Positions 45,601 through 58,230 of a DNA stretch of 64,000 nt are shown one piece after another. Location: the NCBI GenBank assembly GCA_027946555.1, contig JAPEVC010000034.1:124001-188000 (forward strand), read 5' to 3'. The notes beneath the pieces were generated by a model. It was given only the letters and a program-made list of their open reading frames with translations, had not been told where the DNA came from and searched no databases. The first letter of the stretch is position 1. Every line of letters starts with the position of its first letter. Source of the stretch: Gnomoniopsis sp. IMI 355080. Taxonomy: Eukaryota; Ascomycota; Sordariomycetes; Diaporthales; Gnomoniaceae. Made by a program: the position numbers and the translations under genes.

Positions 45601-48534
45601 ACCGTCCCTGGTTTCGCCGCTGTCACTAGCCTTGCCGTGTTCATCACCAAGAGTGTTTTGTCTCGACGTCGGCGGCGAAGAGCTCGATCTTCTCCGTTGG
45701 CCGTTCAGTCGCGCGTACGTAGCCTCATCCATCCTGGCTCCAGCTCCCAAGGCTGGAGAAAGCGCATCCTGCGATTGTCCGATCTTCACGCCCACGCCAC
45801 CCATACTGCCAGGCAGCACAAAGACCTTCAAAGATCCTGCAGCATCTGCACGCAGCGATTTATTCGTCATGAGCTGCGTATCGTTCAGCGGCTCATCATG
45901 ATCGAATTTGCCAAGCTCCGTGATAAACACTTCCGATCCTTCCGAATCAGGTAGGCCAAGGTTGGTACATATTGCGTTCCGTAATTCAGTGGCCGTTGCC
46001 AGATCGGACACATCGACCATTCGGTAGTTCCAGTGATCCAGAGTCGCCAATATGAAGACTCTGCCTGTATGTATGCGCCTCGATCTCATGGACGACGCAG
46101 GCGTATGCTGGTCATGCGATAGCGAGGAGCCCAATGTCGTCTCGCTGAAATTCGGCTTGCTTCCAAATGATGAAGGCTTGATTTGCAAGGGGCTGGTGGG
46201 CGACTCAGGGTCATCGTGCTTTTTGTTCCGCTTGAAGTACGACAAAAATGATTTGCTTTCCTTGGCCGACCCAGGCGGCTCGCTTGCGCCAGCCGAGCGA
46301 TCACCAGCCGATCCAGTGTCGGCCCCAAGCGGGCTAGGTCGGTTGCTCCCATCGTGACCGAATCGACGACTGTCCTTCATGTCACCCGACGTCACCTGAT
46401 TGCGCAATATTTGGGACGCGCCGTCGGGTAATCCTGAGCCATATATCGCCGTAACTGAATCGGTGCTATTTCGATTTCTATGACTCCCAAATCTGCCAAC
46501 AGGCGAAGTAGCGAGGTTAGGTGTGGATGAGGGGAAGAGATTGGTCGCCGGGCTGCCTGCGGGACTGTAGCTTCGTTTGCCACTCATTTGATTATCGTTC
46601 GTTGTGCCTGCCTCAGCCTGTTGTTGATCAACCGGGCTGTGGCGGCGAGAGCCATCGTTGTCGATAGCGACTAAGAGTTTCCTGTGATTACCTCCTGGGT
46701 CTGGAGTTTGAACCGAGTTATTACTATCGTTCCTAGAAATGGGCATGGCTTGCGTCCAGGTGTTTGATGATGACCTACGTCCAACTGAAAATCCAGGGCC
46801 CGGGGCCTTGATGGGGGTATCTGGTGAGCCACTGTCTGGTCCTGCACTCGTGGGTACCAGAGAGGTGTTGCTCGTTGACTCCTTCCGCGCATGCCCAGAA
46901 TATGACGCTCCTGAGGCCTCCCCCTTGACAACGCTGCGGATAAGTCGCCGCATTCTCTTGCCTTCTTCACGCTCGCGTGTCTGATCCCATCTGTTGCCGC
47001 TTTGTGTGCACTCGATCGCGAGCCGCGGATATACCTGCTGATGCATCATCCCGAAATTTCCACGCCCACCATGACTGCTTCCAAGCTCGAGGAACTTGGA
47101 GCCGTGCAAATCCAACACACGAAAGGTTGAGATCCAATCCTTGCTAAAGTTGTTGGTCTGAAGCCAAGACAGCACTTTCTCCAATGGCCACTGGTTTGCC
47201 AATTCGAGCAGTGCTCCCGGGGCGCTATTGTTTGTCGCATTCGAAGTTGTCGAATTGCCTCTGTTATGCGCAGCGCCACTGTATTGGTCGATGGGCGTCG
47301 TGTTTGAGGTATCACTACTTGTATTCATCGTCCCGGAATTCGTGGTGTTGCCGTGCGGAGGGGGCAACCAAGACATCTGTGACCCTGCAGACCACGTCGA
47401 CGTGTCATCCATGCCTAAGCCTGGTATGCCAACTCCTTCGCCATATGTGTCACCTTGCGGGATGTAGGTGGCCGACATCCCCTCGGTGGGTGGTGGGGGT
47501 GGAGGGATCGGTATCGACTGGCCATTGACCATCTTGTACGGCTGCGGATTGTACGGACGCGGTGCTTGCTGGCTAGGGGGCGGAGGTGGTGGTATGTAAG
47601 ACCCGTAGGAGCTATTCCAGGTTCCCTGCCACTGTTGTGAACTACCAGGTGGTGGCCCAGGAGGTGGCGGCAAGACGCCCGGAGGCGGTGCGCTTGGTGG
47701 GCCTGGTAATTGTGTTGCGCCAACAGGTGCACTGGCATAGCGAGGAGGCGGAGGAGGAATATTTGTCATGATACTGTTTATGGAGTTGCCCAGCGCAGGA
47801 GGTGGTGACATCGGAGGGGGCGGGACTGGGAAAGACCTCCCAGGGTCTGTTCCCTGCCTCTGTCCATACATGTTCGGGTTGCTTGTGGGCGTCGAGCTTG
47901 GGGTCGAGTTCGCAGTCCGAGCATTCGCCCGCGGAGGTGAGATGGGTGTCGGACTCGTGGTTCGTGATTTCGGCGGCGGTGGGGGAAGAGCTGGGCCCGG
48001 ATTTGAGGTAGGTATAGGCGGGAGAGGATTCGCGGACGGCCGAGCTTGGGAAAGAAGACCCAGCCCTCGGCCTGAAGACTTTGGTTCTGTGGGAGAAACA
48101 CTTGGCGACACCGGGGAGAGCGACCCGCTCGCAGTATTTGCTCTGCGTCTGGAGCCTCCGGACGAGGGCGCTGAGAGAAGGTTCGGGTTCTTCGGGGAGC
48201 CTGAGGCGTTGAGAGACGGATAAGGCGAGTCGGAATGTAAATTAGAGACCAAGGAACTGCTTGGCGAGCCAAGGGTTGGAACGTCGTTCAGGACGAGGCC
48301 GGTGAGCTTATTGAGGTCGTCGGTGCCTCTCCGGCCGTGGTCCTGCAGGTATTTGGGCCTTGAGAACTGAGTGGTGGCAGCATCTAGAGCGAGAGGGGAG
48401 TGAGGCAGGCCAGCGAGGGGAGATCTGCTGTTGTAGGGACTGAGTAACCCGCTTGTACCAGGTTCTCGATCGCGATCGGCACCTCTCGATGACAGCGAGG
48501 AAGCAGAGCGCTGGCGCGGAATGCTCCTATTCAT
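42673..48534 (-). CDS. bck1: MAPKK kinase of the cell wall integrity pathway (BCK1-like)
   Basis: Two exons on the minus strand: 48534-42902 and 42805-42673; intron 42901-42806 (96 nt). Splicing at T-V joins CFTVNPGERPTATKLLAEHP, restoring the end of the kinase domain; total 1921 aa. Domain order: Pro/Ser-rich N-terminus with polyproline runs; SAM domain about 440-535 (LLELANQWPLEKVLSWLQ); Ras-association-like domain about 819-905 (HTGRVFILATLDHWNYRMVD); long disordered region; kinase domain about 1623-1910 with GKGTYGRV, VAIKEVEV-type lysine segment AVKEVEV, HRDLKADNILL, SDFGISKK and APEVIRSQ. BCK1 sits between Pkc1 and the MKK kinases and controls wall repair. The upstream region contains a CT-rich leader. 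Several large plus-strand ORFs opposite are shadows. Confidence 0.95.
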
Positions 48535-51427
48535 TGGAGGGATGGAGTCGAGACTCTGGGAGTCAAGAGTCTAGTAAGCATCCTGTACAGCAGTTCTCGT
48601 CAGACGTCAGAGTGCAGAAGAGAGGGCAAAGAGCGGGATGCGCCGACAGAGGAAATTGGGCCATCGACAAGACGAACTGGACGGGTACGAGAACGGTACT
48701 GAGGTACGAAGCCGCACAAACAAGGACAAGACCGGACCCGTATTTCGTCTGCTGCAAGGTACCGCTACACAGTACACGGACGTTAAGGCTGGGTGGAGCT
48801 AAGATCGACTCAGAAGCCACCTTTGGAACCAATTCGCGGTCCTGAAGACACCGCCCAAGCGACAAGCGGGCCTCGTCCCGGAGACTCGACCGAGAAGGAC
48901 CTGGAATTCGGCGAGCCAACTCGGTCCAGCTTGTCGGGTCGATGGATCCAACGTCAAGTCGAGCCAATTGACAGGGGCATGAGGACTGGATCTGTGAATT
49001 GAAAAGCTTACAATGAGATTCGAATCAGGCCTGAAAGCGCAAAACAGGTCAGCACAGACGGCAGACTCGACGTCGAGGGAAGCAGAGAGACCGGCCCTCT
49101 TCGTCTCGTCTCGTCTGGACTCTGCGCTTCGGCACCTCAGTGAGTCGTCGCAGCCTGACGACTCGGTTCGCTGACTCCACTTTCTGCGTGCCCGGGTTGG
49201 GCAAGCGGCTGCGGCTAGCGGGCAGTTGGTTTGCGTTCGTGCGCGCGCTTATCAGGGCAGTCAACGGTTGCTGTCAGGTACGGGTTCGCCTCCCTTTCTT
49301 GTGCGCCGTTTGTACACTGGCACAGCCTTGGAAGCAGCCGGGGGTAGCGTGACTCGGTGGAAGCTTTGCTGGCTAGACGCTGCTGGATTAGGTGTGCCGC
49401 AATCAGGCTGGACGAATGAGGAAGATAACGGCGGTGGCTTCAGCGATAATAAGGATTGCACGCAAATAAAGTACTGAGATGGCGGCGAGTTTGACTGATA
49501 CAAGTATGCTAATACCTAGGCACGCAATAAACTCAGGTCTAGCAGGCTCTCGAGTTACAGTGCGGCCTCGAATCTTGTGTTGCAAGCGAAGCGTGACAGC
49601 TTCTTGTTGGAGAGGGAGGAAACCTGGCGCGCGTATAAGGACCACTTGGCAATTCGTTCTCCCGGAGTGGTGCGACGCGCAGTTGGGATCAGGTCGTGAT
49701 AGCTTGGCAACCAAATAAATGTATTGTGTTGTATGCAACGATGGGATCCAAAAAGGATTTTTTTACATATTGAGGACAGAAAACTCAAAAGACACGCCCA
49801 ACCTAAATGAGAATAACGACTTCCGAGAAACAAAGGAATCGGGGATACAGAACTTGCTTCTTGACCTTTTGCGTATGATCAGGGGTCTACGCCATCATGA
49901 AGGGGGCTGGTGCAGGGTTAGGGTCACGAGGGATACTTCTACTATGTACAGTACGTTTTCACTTCTTTGCAGTATTCAACTGAGGTCGTCGCAGGCATTC
50001 TGGCCTTGATTGGTCTGTCAGAGTTACTTTGCATTACCACAGTAGACTTGGAATTCCTTGGACCTTTCAAAAGTCTAGGAAAGTGGGGAACTCGTTTTCA
50101 TGCGCCAGCATCACACGCGATGCGACAGCTCGACCTGAACATTGGTACTGATTTGTGAGACGCCACCACAACTGACTGAGCAACAGCAAACTCGTTCAAC
50201 GGTTCAGAGGTCTGATACTAGTTCAATCCTCTCGTACCCTCGTGTTGAGGTGTAGTCTCCATCGAGAAGGCATGTTACCTCTCTCCTCTTTCTTTTTCAT
50301 GTCCAAAAGTGAATCATCGTTAAGCCACCACCAAAAAGACGGCCTTCCATTGCGCCCACAAGACACAATGACAAAACATAAATATGCAAGGCAAGAAAAA
50401 AACAAAGTCTCGCATGCGCCCAAGCTTGCTAGCTGCGGCCTGAATCCTCAGCCTTAATCGCCCGTCCCAAACCAGGTTTCAACAGCCTTTGGTTTGGGGG
50501 CAGATGAAAGGTCTCGGCGATCCCGCGATCAACCGGAGGGCGGAAATGCAACCTTGATTTGCTGTGGATCGCTTATTCTCGACTACATAACAGGCAAGCA
50601 CAGGTAACCGCCATCAGAAATGCCTTTCGGGAAGATGAACGGGCGTCTCAACGCCCCCTGGCTGCTGGATTCTATCAACATACCCCGCCCTGCGGTGGGG
50701 TTGCCCTTGATGATGGGCTGGGCCAAATTGACTCGCCTGACGATGAGTTACCGAGCAGGTAAGTCCCTGATCAACTTTCTCTGTCACCATGTATTGGTTC
50801 AGTCGGGAAGTGTCAAATATACAAGATCACTACGGTGTTGGTGTTGTTCAACCCCAGTTTGTACCAACTCAAGCTTTAGGGACGACTTCAATATGATACT
50901 CATTTCTTGGGACCGAAAGCATAGAGAGTTTCCCCTCTCTGCAGATCATAAAACCGTGACCTTGTGTCCACCACAGAAAGCATCTCGCGCTGTATATACA
51001 AAGGCAGGAGAGTGACAGGCTACTCCTCGCAAACAGCGTGCCTAGGTATCTACTGAAGATGCCACGTAGAACGTAGATGGCACATATAACGCATGACGCT
51101 GGGAAGCCCACATTTCATCCGAGTCTGAGGAGCAAAAGGGGTACCATCGAGATGCCTATGCCGCCTTCAATTCCCATCTCGAAGCCGAGGGTTGAGATTG
51201 ACCCGCATTGAAACTTCAAGCGTTATGGACTGTCGTGCATGATACTGAAAACTCAATAGAAAACTCTCAGTTTCCATTGCCAAGGCATTCGCCGTGTAAT
51301 ATGTAAGCCACCAAACATCCGATATTATGTATATACAGTCCAGCGATTTCTAATGATGACCATACAATCCATTGTAGGTAACTTTGGCTCGGAGGTGCCA
51401 GCAAAACAACGTCTCCCGTAGCCTCCC
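48535..51427. other. Intergenic, 2.9 kb
   Basis: Promoter region of the MAPKKK gene and 3' flank of the sterylglucosidase gene. A 12-bp palindrome CTCGACGTCGAG lies at 49066-49077, and short TCGTC repeats follow. A 131-codon ORF at 50620-51015 lacks motifs and overlaps another frame, so it is not called. GCCTAGGTAT at about 51039. Confidence 0.5.
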
Positions 51428-53878
51428 CTACATCACAACACATCCCTGTGAAATCCAATGGCTCACTGTATCGTAGTAGCCCAACTCCTCGCCCTCACCT
51501 CCTTCACCAGAACCATTCAGCCCTCTTTTCATAACGCCTACGACTTTCAACGTCTGCTGTCCGGGACCATGCCACCATTTCAATTTCTGAATCTCACCAT
51601 CATCCACGAAGATCTCCCACTTGCCCCCGCTCGTTTCCACACTACATCCGTCCCTTGGAAAGTGAAATTCGGGTAAAGCGAAAACACTTGGTTCGTCTGG
51701 ATCGGGGGTCTTCGTCGTACGTAAGGATACTTGAAATGTGCAGCTCCTGAGATCGAAGACGTAGTGTGTGATGTCGCCCACGACAGCAACGGGAGAAGGC
51801 CGCACATAGGCCTCCGCGGCGCGGTAGCCCGGTGCTGCCAGCGTTCTGTCGGTTGTGCGCATGGCCTCAGAAAGAGCCACACCAGATTCTGCGGGATGAG
51901 GGGGTGTGGAGGAGGTGCTTATGGACGGGTTGGTGATGGTACGTTTGAGGTTAGACGGCGTTATCGCCACATCTTCGGATGGTTGAGAGGGTGTTGCGTT
52001 GGTGGAAGAGAGCGAGCCGGCCTTGGAGTGTGGAATGGCGGATGAGGGGAGGGGTTTGTCGTCAAGGGAATAGATGGAGAGATCTTCTCCGTTCCACTGG
52101 TCGCCCCATTGATGAACATTCTAAACGACGGTTAGTATGTACCAAACGGTATGAAGGAAGGAGAAAGAGACACTTGCATTTGTGCAGTAGACCCAAAGGG
52201 AATAGCCCTCCATGCCACCAGCCTCGACCGCAAAGTGGTTTGCATCCATTGCCGCACTTTGGCTGGAGTAATTGCCATTCTTGTATGCAGCCTTATTGTC
52301 CATGTCGAACGGTATGCCGAATTCGGTCAATACGCACGGGTGGTTGCCCATGTAGTCCAGCCCTTCTTTCCTCATAGCGGCGAGTTGATCCCTGAAGCAA
52401 TTGCGGATGGCCGTCTCTCCGATTTTGATAGCAAAAGCAGGTGTTAGATATCTTCCTCGCAGAACCCCCAAGACGTCCACGTTCCATGTTCGATTCCATT
52501 TCTTGGTCATGAGTGTTATACCATCGTAGTAATGAGGTGCGTAAATCATGTTAGGGTCATCGTCCTCGGTGCCTTTGATGCTCGGCGGCAGTTCCAACAC
52601 GGGTGGCTGGCAAAGCATCAAGGCCTCTGGGTGGTGTGTGCGAATCATATCGCGATATGCTTTGTAGAAATCCATAAACCAAGTATTCGTGAAGTATTCG
52701 TAGTCGAGTTTCTTTCCAGTACCTGGGTCCCTGGCGAAGTAGTCTTTCTTGAGCAAAGTATCAGTGCTCGGATCCCAGACTCCGTGCTGTGCCCAGACGC
52801 ACTCTCCCAATTTCCAGTCCGGATCGCGCTTCCACTGGTACCGCGAGTCGTCATAGTCAGCAGGTAGCCACGCCGACTCTCCTCTCGGATCGATGAGTGC
52901 CGTGCCGGATTTGTAAGGCCCTAGGCCACCCATTTCCCATACGTCGATCTCGCATGCTCTACCCGAGCCGGTTAATATGGCCTGCCAGACGGTCGGACAT
53001 GTTCCCTTCTTCAGTTGCTGCTCGCTGGGAATTACACTAATATCCTCGTAGGCAACGAGTCCCCTGGCAGGCTCGTTCATAGATTCCCAGCCAAAGACTA
53101 CCTCGTTCAGTATATCCCCTGCCTCTTGTATCCTCTGTGCTAGATGTTTGATGGCGCGGAAGAAATGCCCCTGAAGATAATCTTGGACGTTGACACCATC
53201 GACAATACACTTTGGCGCAAAGTCTTTGCCGGCAAAAAAGAGGGTGAACATTGTTGCGCAAGCCAGGCGCTGGTAATTCGTAGACCAAATCATCTTTGGG
53301 AAATTCTCAGGGTCTGGGTAGGTATTTTGAACAATGGCCGCTTGGGTGGCGGCAAATGCTTGCGGATTCAGGCCGGCGAGATATAATGTCCACATTGGTG
53401 CCCCAGAACCGCCGGAAAAGCGAGACCACTTCGCAACCCCAGGTTAGCTGCAGCAAAGTGGCTAGGCGAAGAGGGAGAGGGGGGAACGTACCACATCCTG
53501 ATGTGGATCCATGTACACATAAAAGCCATAGTCCTTAGCGACTCTCAGGACCTCGATCGTATGGCTGATCCACTCTTCGTCGTAAATGCCAGGGCCTTTT
53601 GCTTCAATGGCTTCCCATGTGAAGATGTATCTGATGGTGTTGTATCCATACCGCCTCAGCCTTGCGAAGTGGACATGGGCATCATCTTTGGTGAAAGGGC
53701 GCTTGTGGAAGGTGACATTGTCGCCATCAAAGAAGTCATCAACGACTTGCGAGGGCTGGTCGAAAGGCTCGCTTGGGTACTTGGCGTCGGCAGCGACATT
53801 GATGCCACGGAGGATGACCTGGCGCCCGGAGGGGTCGATGAACTTGCCATCTTCGATTCGAAGGCGCAACGGGGCCAT
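51428..53878 (-). CDS. Steryl-beta-glucosidase, glycoside hydrolase family 5 subfamily 12 (EGH1/EGCrP2-like)
   Basis: Three exons on the minus strand: 53878-53492, 53428-52178, 52120-51428 (2331 nt, 776 aa). Intron 1 is 63 nt (GTACGT..GAAG). Intron 2 (52177-52121, 57 nt) begins GCAAGT, a GC-AG intron, with a perfect TACTAAC branch site; the alternative GT donor one codon on breaks the frame. The N-terminus LRIEDGKFIDPSGRQVILRG is typical of GH5. Acid/base Glu in GWESMNEPARG (about 243), nucleophile Glu in CVLTEFGIPFDMD (about 496), then the LWVYCTN / NVHQWGDQWNGEDLS joint at intron 2. The C-terminal 200 residues form the usual extra beta domain. The enzyme hydrolyses ergosteryl glucoside and possibly glucosylceramide in the cell. 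No signal peptide, as in the yeast enzyme. Confidence 0.92.
52121..52177 (-). other. GC-AG intron
   Basis: Starts GCAAGT and ends TTTAG with TACTAAC at 52137-52131. It keeps the reading frame with AAT on both sides. All other introns assembled in the window start with GT. Confidence 0.8.
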
Positions 53879-54587
53879 GATGCTTTGATTAGGGGCAAAG
53901 GTTAGTGTTTAGAGAATGATGCTCAAGTACGAAGCATACGCAAGGACTCAGAGCACATGGAAGATGAAGGCGAATGTGTAAAGACGTTGTTTGAGGAGGC
54001 GGAAGTGTATAGAGTCAACAGTTAAGGTTTCCAAGATTGCATTCGCAGACTGTCCCGCCCGTTTCAATGTGGGACGAGCTCGGAATGACGTTGATGTCCG
54101 CTGTCCGCTCAAAGCAAGTGGAATTGACAAGTAACCAAGCAGTTGCAAAAAAGCATTGAGTCCCTGAAGCAACAATATTATTATTAAATACTCTGGAACG
54201 GTGTCATTGACTGATTATTTTGGTCGAGTGTCTGTCAAGGAGAGAAGTTGTTTAGAATTGACGAAAGTGAGAAACGGTCGGGGAAGTTCAAGGTCTGGTG
54301 ACGTCGGCCACTGGAGACTCCGCAACCCCAGCTAGATGCTACCTAGATAGCGCTGGGTATTGTTTTAGGGATCCGGTTTGCCGGGACAGCCCACCTAAAT
54401 GGGCTAAATGGAATGGTCTGTGCACTCGCGACATCCCTGTACGCGTCCCAAGGCGCGTCTCCTTGATTTACGAAATGGAGGATTTGTTTAATTATTGTTC
54501 TCGTCAGTTCCAATCATAGGACTATGATATACTGAATACGCTTACGGCAACACAGACACCTACACCTTCGCTGAGAGAACGTCAAAC
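53879..54587. promoter_or_regulatory. Divergent promoter between sterylglucosidase and primase genes, with MCB box
   Basis: 709 bp. An ACGCGT box at 54441-54446, 142-147 bp upstream of the primase start, matches the MluI cell-cycle box bound by MBF in yeasts; a related GGCGCGTC follows at 54452. No other gene seen. Confidence 0.5.
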
Positions 54588-56363
54588 ATGCCCCATTCCG
54601 AATCTCCAGGGTCTAGCCCTCCTGTTCCAACGCCGACTAGTGCAGAGATGGAGGAGATGGAACACGGTCAAGCCCAAGATGTGCCCGTTAAGACCGAGCC
54701 GCAGGACGAGACCGATGGTGATATCACTATGGCAGACGTGAATCCTATGCCGCCGCCACAGGACACAAAGAAGGACGTCAAACTCGAGGATTTGTTCGCG
54801 GACGACTCGGACGACGAGTTTCCAAGCACTGGAAATCCAACACAGAGCCAGCCTCTCCCAACAAGCTCTCCCGGGCCAGACTCCTCCGCTGAACAAAAGT
54901 CAGTCCATTATCAGCCAAAATACTATGCTTTTCGTGCTGACAAAGGTCTGTGAAGCGGAACTAGTGCACCAGTCAAGGCCAATGCCAGCGACCCCGAAAT
55001 AACGCGCACTTTCTACCAGCGTCTCTTCCCATGGCGATACCTATTCCAATGGTTGAATCACAGTCCCACGCCTTCGAACGACTTTGCACACCGCGAATTC
55101 TCCTATACCCTTCAGAATGACGCTGTGTGGCGGTACCAGTCCTTCCCAACTTCTGATCTGTACGGACAACCCACTTCATCGCGACTATTGGTTATCATTC
55201 AGCTGACTTGGCTCTTTGCAGTATGCGTAAAGATATCCTCAAGCACATTCCAACCCGTTTCGACATAGGTCCCGTTTACAGCACCAACCCGCGCGACCGC
55301 AAGCAACTCAAAAATCTCTCTGCCTTCAAGCCATTGGCCAAGGAGCTCTGCTTCGATATAGATTTGACCGACTACGATGATATCCGAACGTGTTGCGACA
55401 AGGCGAATATCTGCGAAAAGTGCTGGCAGTTTATGACCATGGCTATCAAAGTGACGGATGTCGCGCTGCGCGAGGACTTTGGATTCAAGCACATTATGTG
55501 GGTTTACTCGGGTAGACGTGGTGCTCACGCTTGGGTATGTGATCGCAAGGCGCGAGTAATGGATGATCAGAAAAGGAGGGCTGTTGCGGGATACTTGGAG
55601 GTATTAAAGGGTGGTGCACAGAGTGGCAAGAAAGTCAATGTGAGGAGACCGCTGCACCCGCACCTAGCGTGAGTACTCGCTATTCCGGCTCGAATTCCAC
55701 CCCTCGCGATTCTAACAGCATTACAGGCGCAGTCTTGAAATCCTCAAGCCACACTTCTCGGAAGACGTACTTGACAAGCAAGATCCTTGGGATACCGACG
55801 ATCGTGCAGAGAAGCTTCTCTCACTGCTACCAGACAAAACTCTCAACGACAATCTGAAGAAGAAATGGGCCTCCGCACCAGGCCGTTCATCAATGTCCAA
55901 ATGGGCCGATATCGACAGTCTCGCCAAAGCCGGTGGTGGAAGTAAGAACATGGACACTGCACAACTTCGCGACGCGAAGCAAGACATCCTCTTGGAGTAC
56001 ACATATCCCCGGCTGGATATCGAAGTCAGCAAAAAGCTGAACCACTTGCTGAAATCGCCATTTGTCATACATCCTGGTACAGGCAGGGTTTGTGTGCCGA
56101 TCGACACGAGGCCTGGAAAGCTGGAGGAATTTGATCCGCTTGGTGTGCCGACTGTGCAGACGCTCTTGGGCGAGATCGATGCGTGGGCATCCGAGCATAA
56201 GGAGGAGGACGAAGAGACGAAAGGGGTGCAGGACTGGGAGAAGACGAGTTTGAAGCCTTATATTGAGCAGTTCAGGAGTTTCGTGAATGCGCTGTTGAAG
56301 GATGAGAGAGCTGAGGTCAAGGTGAAACGGGAGAGGGACGAGTCGGAGTCAATGGAGTTTTGA
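54588..56363 (+). CDS. pri1: DNA primase small catalytic subunit
   Basis: Four exons: 54588-54898, 54965-55159, 55222-55668, 55727-56363 (1590 nt, 529 aa); introns 66, 62 and 58 nt. A disordered acidic N-terminus of about 105 residues precedes the domain, longer than in yeast. Primase motifs: FYQRLFPWRYLFQWLNHSP and HREFSYTLQND, then catalytic CFDIDLTDYDDIRTCC with the DxD pair, zinc ligands CCDKANICEKCWQF, and the nucleotide-binding loop WVYSGRRGAHAWVCD. The late block PRLDIEVSKKLNHLLKSPF with HPGTGRVCVPID is also diagnostic. The protein makes the RNA primer in the polymerase alpha-primase complex. MCB-type ACGCGT upstream suggests G1/S expression. Confidence 0.95.
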
Positions 56364-56615
56364 TCGACCTGAGCATTCTCGTCGGGCACATTCGACGGCG
56401 GTCTCATGACGTTGGGTCGGCTATCTGCTGCCGCTGCTTCTAAGAAACCTGATACTGGGTTGGTAGGTGGTTATGGACGTTGCTGAAGCTGGCGTTCTTA
56501 AGTGTGGCGGTATACAGTAACGACCGCATTAAAGCAACTCTTTAATAGAAGGGAGTTGTCCAGACCAGGACTACAAGACCTTTAAATCGACATCTTTGCT
56601 GTATCGACTAATCAA

Positions 56616-57649
56616 TCAAGCTGGAGCAATGCGAAACGGAAGCTTGCGGTGTAGTCGTGAAGTGATCTCGCTATAATCAGGCTCGTCCTCTGCCGTTATA
56701 AGGCCGTGTCTGATCAAAAAGTCCAGCATGACCGTGGCACAGCTGGGCTTGAATTCACCCTGGCGTAAGGCAGTCAAGACATCACTTAGCCCCATGAGAC
56801 TAAATTTTGAAATGTCTTCCTCCACCGCCTTAAACTCAACCCCGGTGCTAGGGACCTCGAGGTCATATGTATATATAACTCCCGGGTTCATTAAACCCAC
56901 CTCACCACCCGCTCTCTCGTCAGAGATGTTGAACCAGGATACTGTCCCGGTCGCCACTGCACCGCTCCGCACTCTCTCTGGCGGCAGGCCAGCCTCTTCA
57001 CCAGCCTCTCGGACGATGCATTCAAAAGGAGTTTCCCCGCGTGCTACACCTCCTGCGACTGCTTGATCTAGCATATTAGGATACGTAGATTTGGCTGCGC
57101 TGCGGCGCGCAACCCAGAATTGAAGGCCCTCGCGCGTGCGTGTGTACACAGTCATGTGTGCGCCCCGGCCAATGATTCCAAATAGACTGAACGCCGAGCG
57201 TTCGATCCCGATATCAAAGCGGGCGCCGACAATGGGGAATTGCTCTGTGGTTTTCTTCCCCAGCCGAGGGAAGACGCCTTTTTCACGGGCAAGGTCGATG
57301 AGTTCCTGGAGGGCTTCTCCACAAGATGTCTGCCAGTGCTCCGTTTCGGGCTTGAGCAAGTGGACTTGCTTGCGTGGAGATGTGGAGATGCGGAAGTGAG
57401 GGGTCCATGGCATGCGCTCGACTACTAGGTCTGTGAGGAAGCCATGGGGCTCAGGGTCATCAGGGAGGTAGAAGTACCATAAGGACTCCAAGGCTTGAGT
57501 GTATATTTCAGGGTTTGACAAGTCATAGTATGGAAAGCTAGGTGTGGAGTGAGACCGGTCGTTAGCTGGATCCCACCCGAGAAGCCATTTCTGTCAAAAG
57601 AGAAGACATACTTGTCGCAATCTTGGACTATGTCCAGATAATTTGTCAT
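56616..57649 (-). CDS. Nudix hydrolase, thiamine pyrophosphokinase-related type (DUF4743 plus NUDIX)
   Basis: Two exons on the minus strand: 57649-57612 and 57537-56616; intron 57611-57538 (74 nt, GTATGT..CTAG). Splicing gives MTNYLDIVQDCDNFPYYD, the DNFPY-type start of this family; total 319 aa. Starting at the internal Met 57521 would lose it. The N-terminal DUF4743-like part has a GFLTDLVVERMPW block; the Nudix box GGVARGETPFECIVREAGEEAGL lies at about 175-197 with the REAGEEAG core. Related proteins in fission yeast carry a fused thiamine pyrophosphokinase domain, absent here. Members hydrolyse oxidised thiamine diphosphates. The gene is divergent from the GH93 gene. Confidence 0.88.
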
Positions 57650-58230
57650 CCTCTTCGTCGTCGTTGACTAGTCGAGAAGCGACTAAACAAGTAGTCTCGA
57701 AGCTGTGCTGACAGCAGCGGGATTGTGCGCGTATTTTTTCCTGCAATGGAGGCGAGGTAGGTGGGCCTGGCATCTGTTGTTCCATTGGTGCGCATCGCGG
57801 TGGAAGCGCCAACCCCAGATCTTCCCCGGATTGTCAATGGTCCGCCCCTGGATCCCTGCTGAGCACCCACACGCGCTGCCACGTTCCTTGGTTCCCCAAC
57901 GCTCCGGAGGCCTTGCCGAGTTGGAGGAGACGACCTAGCTAATAGTATGTACCTTGGAATGTTCACCTGAGGCGTGCTTTCGCGTGGGAGTGCCGGTGAA
58001 GGGGATACTCGAGATGGACCGAGCCATCGTCATGCATGTTTCCTAGCCTCTGGCCCCCTTCAGCCCGCGCATCGCCATGCGGAGCCGAGGCCGATGCTCA
58101 CCAGGCTATATAACCATGGAAGAAGACATGTAAATAGACCGTCAGGTCCAGTCCCGAGTGGTTGGTTCACGCGGTGTGCCTGGTTCCTGCAATTTCCCCT
58201 CATTTCATCCTGCTGGCATATTCTCGATCC
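57650..58230. other. Divergent promoter region, 581 bp
   Basis: Between Nudix and GH93 genes. No ORF with motif and no further element recognised; TATATAA is present at about 58106-58112. Confidence 0.4.

Noticed and set aside
43270..48223. Several plus-strand ORFs of 100-200 codons
   Set aside because: All are shadows of the MAPKKK gene on the minus strand, with Ser/Leu-rich composition from its reverse complement.
50157..50235. Possible tRNA with TAGTTCAATCC as B box
   Set aside because: No A box at suitable spacing and no pairing stems.
50620..51015. 131-codon ORF in the 2.9-kb gap
   Set aside because: No motif, overlaps another open frame, no splice or leader evidence.
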